This document shows, one piece after another, positions 24,901 through 36,991 of a DNA stretch of 64,000 bases. Within the stretch, counting starts at the first letter, position 1. The number at the start of each line of letters is the position of its first letter. Made by a program: the position numbers and the translations under genes. Under the pieces are notes generated by a model. The model did not search any database. It saw nothing but the letters and a program-made list of their open reading frames with translations, and was not told where the DNA came from. The stretch lies in the NCBI GenBank assembly GCA_016858145.1, contig JAEHOE010000071.1:1-64000 (forward strand), given 5' to 3'. This DNA is from Edaphochlamys debaryana (lineage: Eukaryota; Chlorophyta; Chlorophyceae; Chlamydomonadales).

Positions 24901-27157
24901 CACGTGGGCCCACGTGGGCCCCGCCCTGGGGGATGCGGCCGAGGCTGCTCCCCTCCCGTGGTACCAGGCTGTGCCCTGCTGTTGCAACTGCCACTACAGG
25001 GGCCCCGGGACGGAGCCTGGGCCCCTGCTGGCCGCCCCGGCCCAGACGGGCCCCGCTTCTCTCGTCGTCGAGCGCGCCGCAAGCATGCCGGTACCGGTAA
25101 CCACTGCAGAAAGCCGGTGTGCGCCTCCCGCAGGGCCTACGGTAGCTTCTGCACTCGACTTTCGCTGCACTCGGCCACTCGGCGGCACTGCGCTCGACTT
25201 AACTATAGCACGAGCCCCTGCCCCACGTACCCTGCCCGCCCCGACGTGCTCCGCCGTCCTGCCCCCATACCCTTGCCCCATGAGACCCCTCCAGGCCTCC
25301 AGCCCACCCCCCAGCAGGAACTCGGTCAGGGTGTCCCCACCCCGTCGGCCCACACGACCCCACACAGACCTTGCCCCCCCTCCCCCTACAACACCCCCCT
25401 CCCCCCCCACCTGGAACTCGGTCAGGGTGTCCGCCAGCTTCTCCAAAGCCTCAATAGCGGCGGCCTGAGGGGTAGGGGGGTAGAGGGAGGGGGATGAGGT
25501 CAGCCAGCGGAGTGACAGGGCGAGAGTGGGAGAGGAACGGGGAGAACGGGACGGGGACAAGGTCAAACACGCGCCGTGTTCGAACTGCAGGCCAGCACAC
25601 GACTGCCACAGCCACGTGCCCACGTGTAGGGGTAAGGGGAATGAGACGAAAGCGCAGGCACCTGCACCGGCACCGGCAACGGCCCGGCGTAGAGGGGCGG
25701 TGCGGTACTAGTGCGTGGTGTCCCTCCCTCGGAACGCCTACGGCTGCATGCTGCGTTGACCCCGACCGACCAAGCGCTTGCTGCGTGGCTGCGTGCCGGC
25801 CGCCCTCCCCGTCCCGAGGCCTGGCCCCCACGTGCCACCTCCCCGGGGGACGCCTTCGGCTGGACGCTGCGTTGACCGTCGCCAGGCTGGGACCCCGTGT
25901 GCCCTGTGCCTTGTCCCCTGTGCCAGGCTGGGACCCCGTGCCCCCTGTCCCCGGGGATAGACGGGGAGAGCCCGGCCCTTCCCCATGCACGGCCGTTGCC
26001 GGTCATCGGCTGGCGCAACGCCGCCGAGACCTGATCTGGGTCGGCGACGAATCCCCCAATGACCGGCGCCATGGCCGAGCCTCGGCGTGGGGCCCCCGGA
26101 GCGGTATCAAGCTCCTCCGCCGCAGACTCTAACCACCAACCGATAACCGCCAACCGTCCAACCGCCAACCGCACCTTCTTCTCCGGGGCGAAGTCCTTGA
26201 TGATGGCATCGCGCTGGCGGCTCAGCACGTCGGCAGCGCTGCGCACGTCCTGTGGAAACGGGACCGAGACGGGTTCGAGATGGGGTGGGGATGAGGAGGT
26301 GACATGGTGAGGGAGGGCAGTGGCACGTGCGGCGGCCTCTCCTGTGCGGCCCCTAGTCCAGGCGGACGGGTGGTGGTGCTCAGGGGTGCTCAGCTTCCGA
26401 AACCCCCAGACGGTAGCGTAGCCACGCATGCGCCCCACAAGGCCGTCATGCAGAGGAAACGGTCCAGTTCAAAGGGGTTGCGGGAAGGTGGTTGGCCCCG
26501 GCACGCCGGGGAAGGCGGGCCACTCACACGCGAGGTCTGGGCGAGCGCCTGGGCCGGGGGCTGCTTGAGCGCGCCCGTGATGTCCTCCAGGCTCGCCTGC
26601 GAGTGAAACGCCATGTAAGAGCTGTGTCGAGCACCAAGCAGGCGTGACGTGAGCATATGCGGACCTGCACTTGGCGAATTGGCTTGTTGTTGATCGGCAG
26701 AGCGTTCCGGAGGATAGCGCCAGCGTCCTTGACGGGGTCGCTGGCGACGAGGATGGCCTCAGCCGGAGGAGGCACAAGCTGCAGGCAAGGAGAGATTGGG
26801 TCGGTCGACTCGTCTGCAAGCATGGCCACACGCGTTAGAGGCGACGGAGCCCCACGCACCACGAGCGGGCTGAAGGTGCCCATCATCACAGCGGCAGCCG
26901 TGGCGATACCGATCGCCGCCTTCTCCAGGGGGTTGCGAGCCTGGACCACACAACCGAGACCGCCAAGTCAGCCGAATGTCCGAGCCTCCGGGACGTCCAA
27001 ACAGCGAAACTCCGCCTCCTGCTTTCACCTCCTCATAGCTGGAGTTCTTCTGGCTGGCAGCGCGGCAGGCGACGGTCGCCCGCTGAGGCCGGGCCGGCAC
27101 CTGGGCCGAGGTGCGAGCGACGGAGCCGCGAGCGGACAGCTGGGCGAGGGCGGGCAT
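21906..27157 (-). CDS. CYP38: Thylakoid-lumen cyclophilin CYP38/TLP40
   Basis: CYP38 is a lumenal cyclophilin-fold protein needed for assembly and repair of photosystem II. Fourteen exons: 27029-27157, 26860-26940, 26665-26778, 26528-26596, 26175-26249, 25411-25464, 24623-24694, 23987-24058, 23727-23852, 23233-23354, 22959-23043, 22642-22719, 22217-22333, 21906-21971; 419 residues in phase. The N-terminus is a Ser/Ala/Arg-rich transit peptide (VACRAA about 29-34), followed by a hydrophobic lumenal-targeting stretch ([14 protein letters not shown], about 51-64). The helical part includes [21 protein letters not shown], and [15 protein letters not shown] precedes the cyclophilin domain (about 223-419: [59 protein letters not shown]). 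The length matches plant CYP38. Several introns contain partial copies of the neighbouring exon edges. Confidence 0.95.
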
Positions 27158-28399
27158 TGTGTCTACGTACTAGGCACAAAACTGAATTGCGCTCGGCGTA
27201 AGTTTCGGCGCTTGACGTTTCCGGGCCTTCTGCCCCTCTGCATCGAGGCTCGAGGGCCATGCCATTTCACGGGGCCGTGGATCGGCTCAGACGCAATCTC
27301 ACACGCAGGACGGCGCTCCACTGTACTCCCGGAGTCTCAAAGCACGCGGCCTCGCTCCTACTCGTGCACCACATCCGCTCCCGCCATTCCCACCAGGGAG
27401 CTCTCAGCCTCGAGGCTGCTAGGTCCCGAAGTCCCTGCGCGCGAGAAAGTCATGGAGAGGACCGGCCAGGGCTGCCTCGAGGCTCGGTAGCGCGTCCCCG
27501 GAGCCCGCCCTCGGGGCAAGGCGCGCCCTCCGCACCCAGGCGAGAGCAGCGAGGTAAGAGCGGCACCTGATGCCAGAGAAAGCACTCTGGGGGGGGGGGT
27601 TTCAGGTGGGGTGAAGGGGTGCTGGCGGGTGGGGCGGGTGGGGCGGACGGGGGGGGGGGTCGCGCCCCGCTGCTCGGGGGAGCACAGGGGGGGAGCTAGG
27701 TAGCGAGGCAAGCGCACACCTGAGCAGCGAGGTAAGCATCTCGCTCGACACGCGCGGAAGTGCTCCGAGGGGGGCCCAGGGGAGTCAGGGGGTGCTGGCT
27801 TTCGGCTGTGCGGTCGGGGTTTCCTGTCGAGCACCAAGCCAGGCGAAGGGCGGGTCGCCGTCTTCCGGCACAGGGCAGGCAGGCCGGCGGCAGCAGTTGC
27901 TCACACCCGGCCTTTTGGCCCACGGCCCGTATGGGAGTTCACGGCTGATGCCCTTGTCCGCAGCGCGCTTACTGGGGGGCCAGGGGAGGGGGGAGGTGCC
28001 TTCGGCTGATCAAACGGGGTGAGCGTCGGGCACGACTGGGTCGGGAGTAGCCCTGCCTGGCGGAAACGAGGGCATTCTCCTCGTGTGTTTAGGATGCGTA
28101 GGGTCGGCGCGTGATTAGTATTAGTGCAGTCGTGACTCGTGCGTGGGGGGGGACAGAAGCGTGGCGGTGGCTGGGCCATAACCCGGCTCCTGGTCTGGTC
28201 AGGGTATGGGGAAGCATTGCCGCTGACGTAGCCTCCCTGCCCCCAAGGTGGCTCCTCGGGGCGGACTCGCGTGCCTGTCACTGCGCCCGCCGCTGGCTGC
28301 TGCCCGCCGCAGGGCCAGCGCCCAGTGCCCAGTGGCGCCTGTAGCTACAGGTACCGCTACTGCTGCCGGTGGGCGCTGCACTGACCCAGGGTCACCACG
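27158..28399. promoter_or_regulatory. Divergent intergenic region between CYP38 and NBS1
   Basis: This 1.24-kb region separates two outward-facing genes and should hold both promoters. It contains a G-run at 27589-27600 and another at 27650-27658 on the plus strand. Open frames on both strands have no recognisable motif. Confidence 0.4.
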
Positions 28400-31300
28400 A
28401 TGGTGTGGCGCCTGGGCCTGGAGCTCAACGCCGTACGGCAGGTGCGCCAACCGCAGTACTCGTGATACCTACCGTATAGGGCTCGGGAGGGGGCGGGGGC
28501 AGGGGCAGGAAGGTCGCTAAGGCGGAGATTCTGTCGCCTTTGTGGCTTCCGCGCTCCTTGCTATGTGTGCTGTGCGGCCTACCGTGCTGTGCCCCGTGCT
28601 GCTCCCCGTGCTGTGTGTGCTGCGTGCTGTGCGGCCCGCCAGGAGGGCGGCTTCACGCTCACCGCGGGGCCCGTGCCCGGGGGGGCGGAGGGGGCGGAGG
28701 GGGCGGGGGCGGCCTCTACGCCACGCGAGGTGACCGTGGGGCGGCCCCCGCCCAAGGCCAAGAGCGGAGCGGAGGGGGCCTTCTGCCCCGACCTGGTGGT
28801 CCCCGAGAAGAGCGTCAGCAAGGTGCGGCAGGTTACGGCATGTGTACGGCATGCTCACGGCATGATGTCAGCGAGGCGGTGGTGGTTGCCGAGAGCCAGG
28901 GCAGCACACGCACACGCCATGGTAGCGGGATGGGCGGAGCGCCTCCCCCCTCACCCCGCCACGCCTTTTCTCCTCAGGTGCACTGCGTTCTCCGCGTCGA
29001 GCTGGGCGGGGAGGGCCCCGCGAGCCTCGTTCTGGAGGGTGGGTGGGGCCTGAGGCGCTGGGCGCGGCCGGGGTTGGCACTGGAGCAACAGGGGAGTTGC
29101 TGCTTTACTCGCTACTCCAACATAGGTTCAGCACACCTGCCATCCTCTGCTCCGGACGTGCGGGATGTGGGTTGCGTTGCGATTCACGCACGCTGGCTGC
29201 CCAGCCTACCGAGAAGGGCCAGGGCCACTGGGAATGGGCGGGCGGCATTGGGTCTGTCGTGGGGCGGCCACAGGGCCTCCTCCCCCTTGCACCCATGCCA
29301 CCCTACATATCCAACCCTCTTCGCCACCTGCCCCAGACCGCTCCCGCTTCGGCACCACGATCAATGGCGCCAAGCTGGCCTCGGGCGGCTCCCAGCGCCT
29401 GGCCCCGGGGGACCGGGTGCAGCTGGCGCCGCGGACCTTCCTCACGTGAGGGGGTGGGGGGGTGGGGCAGAGGACCTGACAGGGGGGTTGGGGGAGGGGG
29501 GAGGAGGACTGGGTGCAACTGGCGCCCCAACCCTTCCTCACGTGAGGCGGGGAAGCGAGGGCAGGGGACCTGAGAGGGAGACGGGGGACCTGACAGGAGG
29601 AGAAGAGGTACAGGGCGGCAGAAGCGGGGGCGTGGGGCAGGGGGTGTCCTGGAGACGCCCACCCTTTCCCCACGCACGCACTGTCGCCTGCTCGACATTC
29701 CAATTGTGTCAAGCGCCCCTGTCGCCCCCCCTCACCCTCCGCTCCCCACCCCCTCGTTGCAGAGTGGAGGACCAGGCGGTGGTGGTGGCGGTGGCTCCCC
29801 GCCACCCCCGGCTGGAAGAGCTGGCGGAGGCGGCGCGGAGGGCAGGTGAATCGGGGGAAAGGGGAGGGGAAAGGGAAGGGTATTGAGCACGGTTGGGTAC
29901 GGGCAGGCCGGGCGGCCGGTTGGCCGGGGCCGGGCCATCATCGACCGAGGGGGCATGCCAAGGCATGGGGCGTGCGAGCGGCGACTCACGAGTCCTCTGC
30001 ATGGCCATGCAGGCGTTAAGCTCGTACACGAGTACGACAGCAGCACCGTGTCGTACGTGCTGTACGACGACGGTGACGTGGCATGGCTGGGCCTCGTGGC
30101 GGGCGTGCTGGGTGGCACGCCGCTGGCGAGCACGCAGTGGTGGGTCCGGCCGAGGAGGAGGGGGCCTGGGTGGGCCTGGCCGGGGCCTCGGTGGGCCTGG
30201 ATAGGGCGTGGGCTGGTCCCGTCGCAAGAGAGACGGCTGGGAAGCTGTTGGGGCTTAGCTTCGGGCACTTCGTGCCTGGGTTGGGGCGGTGAGTACGTGA
30301 AAGCGTGGGGTCCAGTCGATGAGCGGCTGCGCGTGCGTATGCGGTGAGGGGAGGCGTGTGGGGACGTTGGTGGGCTTTAGTGTTGCATGCATCCAGCCAT
30401 TGGCCCCTCAGGCCCCTGTAGGCTGAGGCACTTGCTTAGCATGCATGGGGGGAGCTGTTGGCGGCTACTCGTGACAGGCAGGCGTGGGAATCAGCCAAGG
30501 TGCATGGCCTCCTCAAGCCCCTTACTGCCATGGCATGCCTGCAACCGATGCAAGAGCACCCTCCGCCCCGCCCCCGTCCCGCCCCCTGCAGGCTGACTGA
30601 GCTTGCTGACCTGGGCTTCGCAGCCGGGCCCCCGCCGGAGCCTCCCCAGCCCCCGGGCCTGCAGCTGGGCCCGGCCGGGCCCGGGTCACACCCAGGCCCA
30701 GCCGGGCCCGGCGGGGCGCGGGCCCCGCTGCCGCCGGCCGTCCTGGCGGAAGCGGAGTCACGGGGTGCGGGCGTGGGTGGGTTGCTGGCGGGACTCAGCT
30801 TCGGCCACAGCGAGAGCTGGCAGGTGGGCGGGCGGCACGTACGGCGGGCACGTGCGGTGCTGTGTGCAATGACTGTGTGGGACCACCTTCTCATCTGCGA
30901 TCCTGGAATCCTGGGATCAAATTGACATTCCCCTCCCTCCCCTTCTTCAGGACCCGGGTCTGGCACGCCTCCTCTCCAGCCTGGGCGGTCGGGTGGTGGC
31001 CAGGCCACCGTACAAGGGCCGAGGAGGAGGAGGCGGAGGCGGAGGCGTGTTGGTGTTGACTGAGGAGGCGGGGGTCGCAGGCGCCGACGGAGGGGCCATG
31101 GGCGTGGGGAGGCTGCTGGTGGGTGGGGCACTGTGTGGGGGTGGAGGGGTGGGGGGGGAGCGGCATTGCAGGAGGTCGCAGGGAGCCGGTTTGGCCAAGA
31201 CAAGGCATGGGCCCTCCGGTCAACGCCTGATCCACCGCAGCTCGGACTGGCCGTCTGCACCCACTCCCATGCCGCCCCTGCCCCTGGCTCTCACATCCCC

Positions 31301-34234
31301 TTCTCCCACGCCACACGCTATCCCCGGCCCCTTCCCCCCCTTCCCTCACTGCAGACGCTACTGCTCACGGCCGCAAGCGCCGCAGCCCTCTGGGCCGCAC
31401 TGCAGCCCCGAACGGTGGCGGCAGCGGCGGCAGCGGCTCTGCCGCCCACGCAGCCCGCGGCGGGGGCGGCGCTGGCTCCCACTCTGGAGGCCAAGGTTGA
31501 GGAGGAGGTGCGTAGGGCCCCCCGTGACTAGCTAGATCTGGATCTGGATCTGGATCTGGATCTGGATCTGGATCTGTGTCGTGCTGGCAACGCCCGACAG
31601 CCCAAGTTGTGACCGGACTGGCCATGGGGTCTCGTGCAGGGGTATGCGTCGAACTACCTCGCTGTGGCTAGCTTGCGTCACGACCTAGAAAGGCACCTGT
31701 GCCAACTGCCAACCACTCAACGGCCCAACTGCCAACGGCCAACCGCAGGTGGATCTCATCGAGGACTCGGACGTGACTCAGGGGCCGGAGGACATGGAGG
31801 AGGACGGCGAGGAGGTGGCGGGAGGAGGCGGGGGAGGAGGCGGGGGCGCTCAGCCCCCCGTCGCGCCGGCGCCGGCGCCAGCTGCGCACGCCCACCCTGC
31901 GGCTGCAGCTGTTAAGGTGCGCGAGGGATATCTGGGCATCCATGCGTGAGGTGTTGGTTGTGGGACCCCTTTTCCGAATGCCTTGCCCAAATGCCTTTGG
32001 GGTCTGGGGTCTGGGGCGAAAAATGGGTGTGCAGCTGCCAAGGTGCACAAGGGTGCCGGGGTTTGACTCCAAATGCCTTGCACGCACGAGCTCTGGGGCG
32101 GAAAAGCCGGCTGCAGCTAGAAACCCGAGACGAGCCACGAGTGCCTGAGCAGGGCAGCACAGCGGTGCACGCCGTCGGGCCTCGGCGCTAGGTACCGGTG
32201 ATCGGGCTCCAATGCTGTCGCAAGGGCTGAGCGCGGCCTACCATCCTCCCCTCTTCCCCCACACCTCCCAGCCCGGGTCAGCCGCCGCCGCCGCCCCTGC
32301 CGCCGCCGCCGGCCCCGGCCCTGACGGCTGGATGGCCATCGTGCGACGTAGTGACGGTGCGTGGAGCCATGGGGGCGTGGGCGCAGATGCGAGGGTGTGA
32401 GCAGGGTTCAGGGCTGCTCGTGTGCGAAGGGTGGGTGGGTGCTGGTGCAGGCGCTTGGCCGCTGCTGTCAGATGGCGGCTTTGCTGGCATCTGGGGAACT
32501 TTACCGGGTCTGGCTCTGACAGGCATTGTCTGGCGACAACGCGGCCGCGGCGGCTGCATTACAGCGCCCAACCTCTCTGCCGACGACAAAACTCCGGTCC
32601 ACTCGCCCACTCGTCTGCTCTAGCCAAACTCTCTCTCGGGTCACGTCCCCGCACCTCATTCGCTTTCCTGACTAGCTGACTAGCTAACTAGCTGACACTC
32701 GCGCCCTCCCACCGGTCATGCTTGCCAGTCTCATCCTCATCAAACCCCCGTTGCAATACGCACGGCTCCTCCTCTCCGTTCTCGGTGCATCCCGTTCCTT
32801 GCCCCCCTCACGCAAACCACCGCCGGACCGCGTGCCTCGCATGCCGTACTGATGTCGTACCCGCACGTGCCACTCCCCCCACGCCACAGAGCACGAGCCC
32901 ATGGCCAATGCCGCCGCCGCCGCCCCCGAAGCGGCCGCGCCTCCGCCAGTGGACGAGTCGGCGCCCCCCGCCAAGCGCCGCCGCCTGGGCCTGGCCGGGT
33001 CCCTGGGCCTCAAGGGGACCCACCCCGGGACGGCGGCGGCAGCGGCGGCGGGAACCCAGGCTCCCATCACTGCCTTCGTTGCCCGCGGCGGCCGCAGCGG
33101 CAGCGGCAGCGGCGCCGCAGGGCCCTCCGCGGCGGCGGCGGCGGCCCGGGCGCCGCCGCCGCCGACGCCGCCGCCGGCAGGTACCGCAGCGGCGGCGGAC
33201 GGGAACGAGGATGACACCGGCGTGCCGTGGATGACTCAGCCCGCGAACCGTGGCGGCGGCGGCGGAGGCGGCGCACGCACGCCCGCGGGCGCGTCCCTCG
33301 GCGCTTGCGCTGCCCTTGCCATGGCCCGTGCCGCCGTCAAACCGGAGCCCCAAGACGGCCCGCCAGCCGGCGGCCGCCAGGCCGCCGCCGCCGCCACCCC
33401 TGCCGCCGGCGCCGCCGCCGGCGGGACGCAGAAGCGCGGCGCTGCCGCCAAGGGCGGCAAGGGCAGGGGCAAGGCCGCCGCCGCCGCCGATGACCCGTTC
33501 GACATCCTGGGCGCGGCGGCGCACGTGCGCTCGTCCAAGGACGATGCCGTACAGGACGTTGCTGACGCGTCGGCGCAGGAGGTGGTGGAGGTTGCGCTCG
33601 TGGCGCCCACCAGCCCCGACCCGCCCGCCGCGCCGCCCGCCAGCCTCGGCAACGGATCCGGATCGCACGCCGGATCCGAATCCATGGCCGGATCCGGCCC
33701 AAACGGCAGCGGCGGATCCATCGTGGCCTGGGACGGGGCCCAGGGCGGGCCCAACTTCAAGCGGTTCCGAAAGGCCGGGGCCCAGCTGCCCGCGCAGCCT
33801 GTGTGGCAGCCGTTACGTACGTACGTCGTCGACAACTTCCAGCGGAGCGCCGACAATGAAGAGTTCCTCAGGTGGGCCGATGGCGTGCTTTGGCGGGCGG
33901 GCCCAGGTGGGGCCCAGGGGCGGCCTCGCAGTGTGGGGACCGAGCGGCGGCGGGCCGCTCCATTCCATCGAGGGGTGGGCCCCAGTCCCACACCTCGCAC
34001 GCAGCGCACGCGTCCCATAGTGCAGCTCGCACACAACCTGAAGCTCTCTTTCCTCCTGCCCCCTCCTCCCCCTCCCCGTCCTTGCCCCCTCCTCCCTCTC
34101 CTCCGCCCCCTGCCCCCCGCAGGCAGGAGGAGGAGCGCGCCCGCCTCAAGCGCAGCGCTGAGGAGCTGTTTGCGGCCGCGGGGGGCGGTGGCGCGGGGGG
34201 CAAGAAGCCGCCGCGCGCTCCCCGCAGGGGCTGA
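28400..34234 (+). CDS. NBS1: Nibrin (NBS1), FHA-BRCT subunit of the MRN DNA-break complex
   Basis: NBS1 brings Mre11-Rad50 to phosphorylated partners at DNA breaks and activates ATM. Thirteen exons: 28400-28441, 28643-28822, 28978-29038, 29337-29445, 29763-29845, 30013-30139, 30592-30823, 30951-31118, 31355-31507, 31749-31916, 32272-32356, 32890-33871, 34123-34234; 833 residues in phase. The FHA domain is clear: EVTVGR (44-49), SVSKVHCVLRV (71-81) and DRSRFGTTINGAKL (95-108). Tandem BRCT-like regions follow, one around SYVLYDDGDVAWLGLVAG and one around LARLLSSLGGRVVARPPYKG. The middle is Ala/Gly/Pro-rich. The C-terminus has NFKRFRK (about 757), matching the Mre11-binding motif, and EEFLRQEEERARL-(4)-EELF (about 791-808), matching the acidic ATM-binding motif. 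BRCT similarity is weak; the FHA and C-terminal motifs carry the call. Confidence 0.9.
28556..28646 (+). repeat. TGCTGTGC-type low-complexity tract in NBS1 intron 1
   Basis: Degenerate repeats of GTGCTGTG/CGTGCTG fill the end of intron 1 up to the acceptor at 28641-28642. A similar tract occupies DDX1 intron 15 (56466-56600), so the motif is shared between unrelated introns. Confidence 0.6.
31535..31578. repeat. (GATCTG)n hexanucleotide microsatellite in NBS1 intron 9
   Basis: About seven consecutive copies of GATCTG start roughly 28 bp after the exon ending at 31507. Shorter GATCTGGATC-type stretches occur in other introns (24697-24780, 54321-54343, 54961-54985, 55279-55289). Confidence 0.9.
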
Positions 34235-34275
34235 GCCGGCCGGGGCTGAGCCGGCCGGGGCTGAGCCGGCAGGCG
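34216..34275 (+). repeat. 15-bp tandem repeat over the NBS1 stop codon
   Basis: Three copies of GGGGCTGAGCCGGCC-type units follow each other, and the TGA in the first copy is the NBS1 stop (34232-34234). A looser duplicate of the following G-rich segment (GGGGCGGTGCTGT) appears at about 34279 and 34350. Confidence 0.8.
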
Positions 34276-35726
34276 CTGTGGGGCGGTGCTGTCTGACACA
34301 GGAGGCAGACCCTCAGGGGGGTGGAGGGGCTGAGGCGGCAGGGGTTGTGGGGCGGTGCTGTGTGTCGCGGGTGTGGTAGGGGCAGTACGGGTGGGCGCCA
34401 CAGGTGGGTGAGGGGGGGGAGGGGTAGGGCGAGGGAGCCGCAGGAGGGCTGAGGGCTGAGGAGCCAGCAGGGGCTGTGGGTGATCTTATCGAAGCACTCA
34501 AATTCGTAGGTAGGGCGAAGAAGAAAGGCTCTGGGAAGAGGGGGCTGCAGGAGGTTGGCGTGGGGAGGGCCTGGTCGTACTGGTAGTCGTAGTTGAAGGC
34601 AGGCTGTAGCAGTGGGCGAGAAAGAAGGTGTTGAGCATACTTGGGCCGGGGACGCAGGACGGCGGCAGGAGGCCAGGCTCTGGATGAGGGTCGTCGTGGC
34701 GTGAAGGTAACGGTAGAGAGCAGACCGGGACGCCTGGCCAAGTCAGGACACCGGGCGTTGGGACCGGGCGTTGGACCACGAGGCACGGCGCAGGGCGGAC
34801 CATTCGCGTGCACAATCCACCAAAGGCCGAAGCCAGCCGTGCCGAGCTGCCCACGCCGCCGCTCCACAGCCGCCGGCCCGCTGCTGCTGCCTCAGCCGCC
34901 GGCCCGCTGCCGACGCTGCCACCGCATCCACCTGGGCCTTGGCCGCCAGCCGTGCTTGCTGCGGGGGCAACGCCGTACTTTGCCGTACTTTGCCGTACTC
35001 TGGCGCGCACAGGCGCCCTCCGACGCTGCTCTCCACACCTTGGCGTGCTCTCCAGCGCTGCGCCTCATCCCACAGGGGCCGTCGGGACCAGGGACCCAAC
35101 AGCCGCCAAATGCCCCCCATCGGCCCGGGGCCTTGGGTCCGCATGGGTCCGCGTGGGCCCGCAGCCCAGGGCCTTGGCCGCCAGCCGCCTTGGCCGCCAG
35201 CGGCAGGCCTCCATGGCCGCAGGGCCATGGCCATGCTTGCTCCGGGGGCTGCGCGTGTCAAGCCTGAGGCCCCATGTGAGCTGGCGCCGGACGCCAGCGG
35301 TACCCTCACAGCACTCCGGCCCAGCCCAGGCGCAACAGACAGCGGTCGGCGGCGGTCAAGACCAGCCCAACCGCCGCGGGCCACATGGGCCCACCGCGGC
35401 CCAAGCGCCGCCAGCCCAGCGGCGTCCCAGGCCGCATCCTGACTCGTCACGTGGTGATATGGGCCCGTACAGTATCGTCCGTACAGCCCGTACAGTCAGC
35501 CGGTTCTCCAGCGGCCTCCAGCGGGAGCCACGAAACTGCCACCCGTCCTGCGTTTACGTGAGCGGCGCGGCGTTCGCCCCAAAACTCCCGTCGCATCGCC
35601 GGTCGCATTCAGTGCAGTCAGCACCAGTGAATGGTATGAATGATTCAGCTGCTGCTGCCAAGAAGCTGCTGCAGGCTCTTTGACGCAGCCTCCGATGCAG
35701 CCTCCGTAAAGTGTGTCGCGCGCCGG
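34235..35726. other. Convergent intergenic region after NBS1
   Basis: Two convergent genes end here. The region has short internal duplications, for example GCCGCCGGCCCGCTGC twice near 34862-34912, TTTGCCGTAC repeats at 34978-34998, and GTACAG repeats at 35466-35493. Many long open frames are present on both strands, but they are Ala/Pro/Arg-rich GC artefacts and no gene is called. Confidence 0.5.
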
Positions 35727-36622
35727 TCACTTCTTGGCGCTACTGAGCGCCCGAGCCAGCCGCTCCCTGTCGATCGCCTCGGTCTTGCTCTCCGCCCCCG
35801 GGTGGGGAATCAGGGTGCCCCTGTACAGGATGGTTGCGGGGGGAAGGGAGCGCGGGGGTGAGTGTGATGGGAGGAGAGGGGGGAGGGGGACTTGAAGGGG
35901 GGGGGGGCTGCTGCAGGTTCGGGGTCTGGTGGGGGCATGCATGCCAGTCCCGATCTCCAAGCCATGGCCTCCTGCTCCCCTGTCCTCTCATGTCTTTCCT
36001 TACCCCCCTTGTGGCAGCAGCCCCCCCGCCCCACCCCACCCCACTGCTGGCCGCTGCTTGACGCGCGCCTCCCCCTCCTACAAACCAGCTTAACCCTGAC
36101 TAGCGCAATCCCAGCATGCAACCCACATGGCAGACCCGCCACACCCCACGCACTTCATGGCCGCGTTCCAGTGGTCGTCCGAGCGCCCCTCCGCCATGTC
36201 CCGCAGCATGCTGCTCAGCCGCTGCTGCTGGGCCGAGACCACGCGCTACAGACAGCGGGGACAGCGGGGAAGGGGAGGGCGTGTGTGATGTGTCACTCAG
36301 GAGGCTGTGGAGGGGCTGAGGGGGGCGGAGCGGGCCCTTGGGCGAGGACTGGGGAGGAGGGGGCGTCGGGGGTCGCGCCACGTTGGTCGCGCCCAGCCAT
36401 CCACAATTCCCGCTCTCTCGAGCCTCGCGCCCAAGCGCGCACCTTGCCGTCGTAGGACAGCTTCTGCTCTGCCTCCTTGCGCTGCTTTGCGTCCATGCTG
36501 GCTGTCATTTGTGAGAACACGCTGCCAATCGCCCAAGTGCCTCCGATGAGCACCGCGCCGAAGACAGCAAGTCGTCGAGGGCTTTGCGAGGTGTTTGCAA
36601 TGATGTAACTCCACAGACCCAT
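35727..36622 (-). CDS. Small single-pass membrane protein, function unknown
   Basis: Three exons (36443-36622, 36154-36245, 35727-35820) splice in phase to 121 residues. Residues about 17-36 (RRLAVFGAVLIGGTWAIGSV) form one hydrophobic segment, followed by a long charged helix-prone region (ASMDAKQRKEAEQKLSYDGK and VSAQQQRLSSMLRDM). The C-terminus is basic (ALSSAKK). The topology suits a tail facing one side of an organelle membrane, possibly the mitochondrial inner membrane, but no family was recognised. It is divergent from STI1 with 369 bp between the starts. Confidence 0.75.
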
Positions 36623-36991
36623 GGTGGCTAGCTCTGGCCGCTTGGTGGTCTGTGGATGGGTCGTGCGTGGATGTTTACAGACTAGTTGCAGAGTTTACGG
36701 GTAGAGTGTTACAGGACGTCAAGAAGCGAGGGGTGGAATTTCGCAACAAAGGAGAGGAAAGGGGGGCCTTGGGGGAGTGAACCCCTTGCGTGGGGAAGGG
36801 CAGGCTCCATCGCGCGGCGTCGAGAAGGCTCGAGGGCACCCGGTTCCCGCTCCGCATCCCATAACCGGCACAGTCGCGCTCGCTGCCAGCTACAGAAGTG
36901 TAAGCACACCAACCCAAACACATAGACCTTCGCGCGCGAGATCTTCTGCGCATCGACCTCCCAAGCGAGCTCTTCCTGGACGGCAGCGACC
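36623..36991. promoter_or_regulatory. Short bidirectional promoter region for the 121-residue protein and STI1
   Basis: Only 369 bp separate the two start codons, so the promoters must overlap or be shared. STI1 homologues are usually heat-inducible, but I could not see an array of well-spaced GAA/TTC heat-shock elements. Confidence 0.55.

Noticed and set aside
36623..36991. Heat-shock elements upstream of STI1
   Set aside because: Isolated GAA and TTC triplets occur (for example GGAATTTCG at 36734) but not the alternating 5-bp-spaced array needed.
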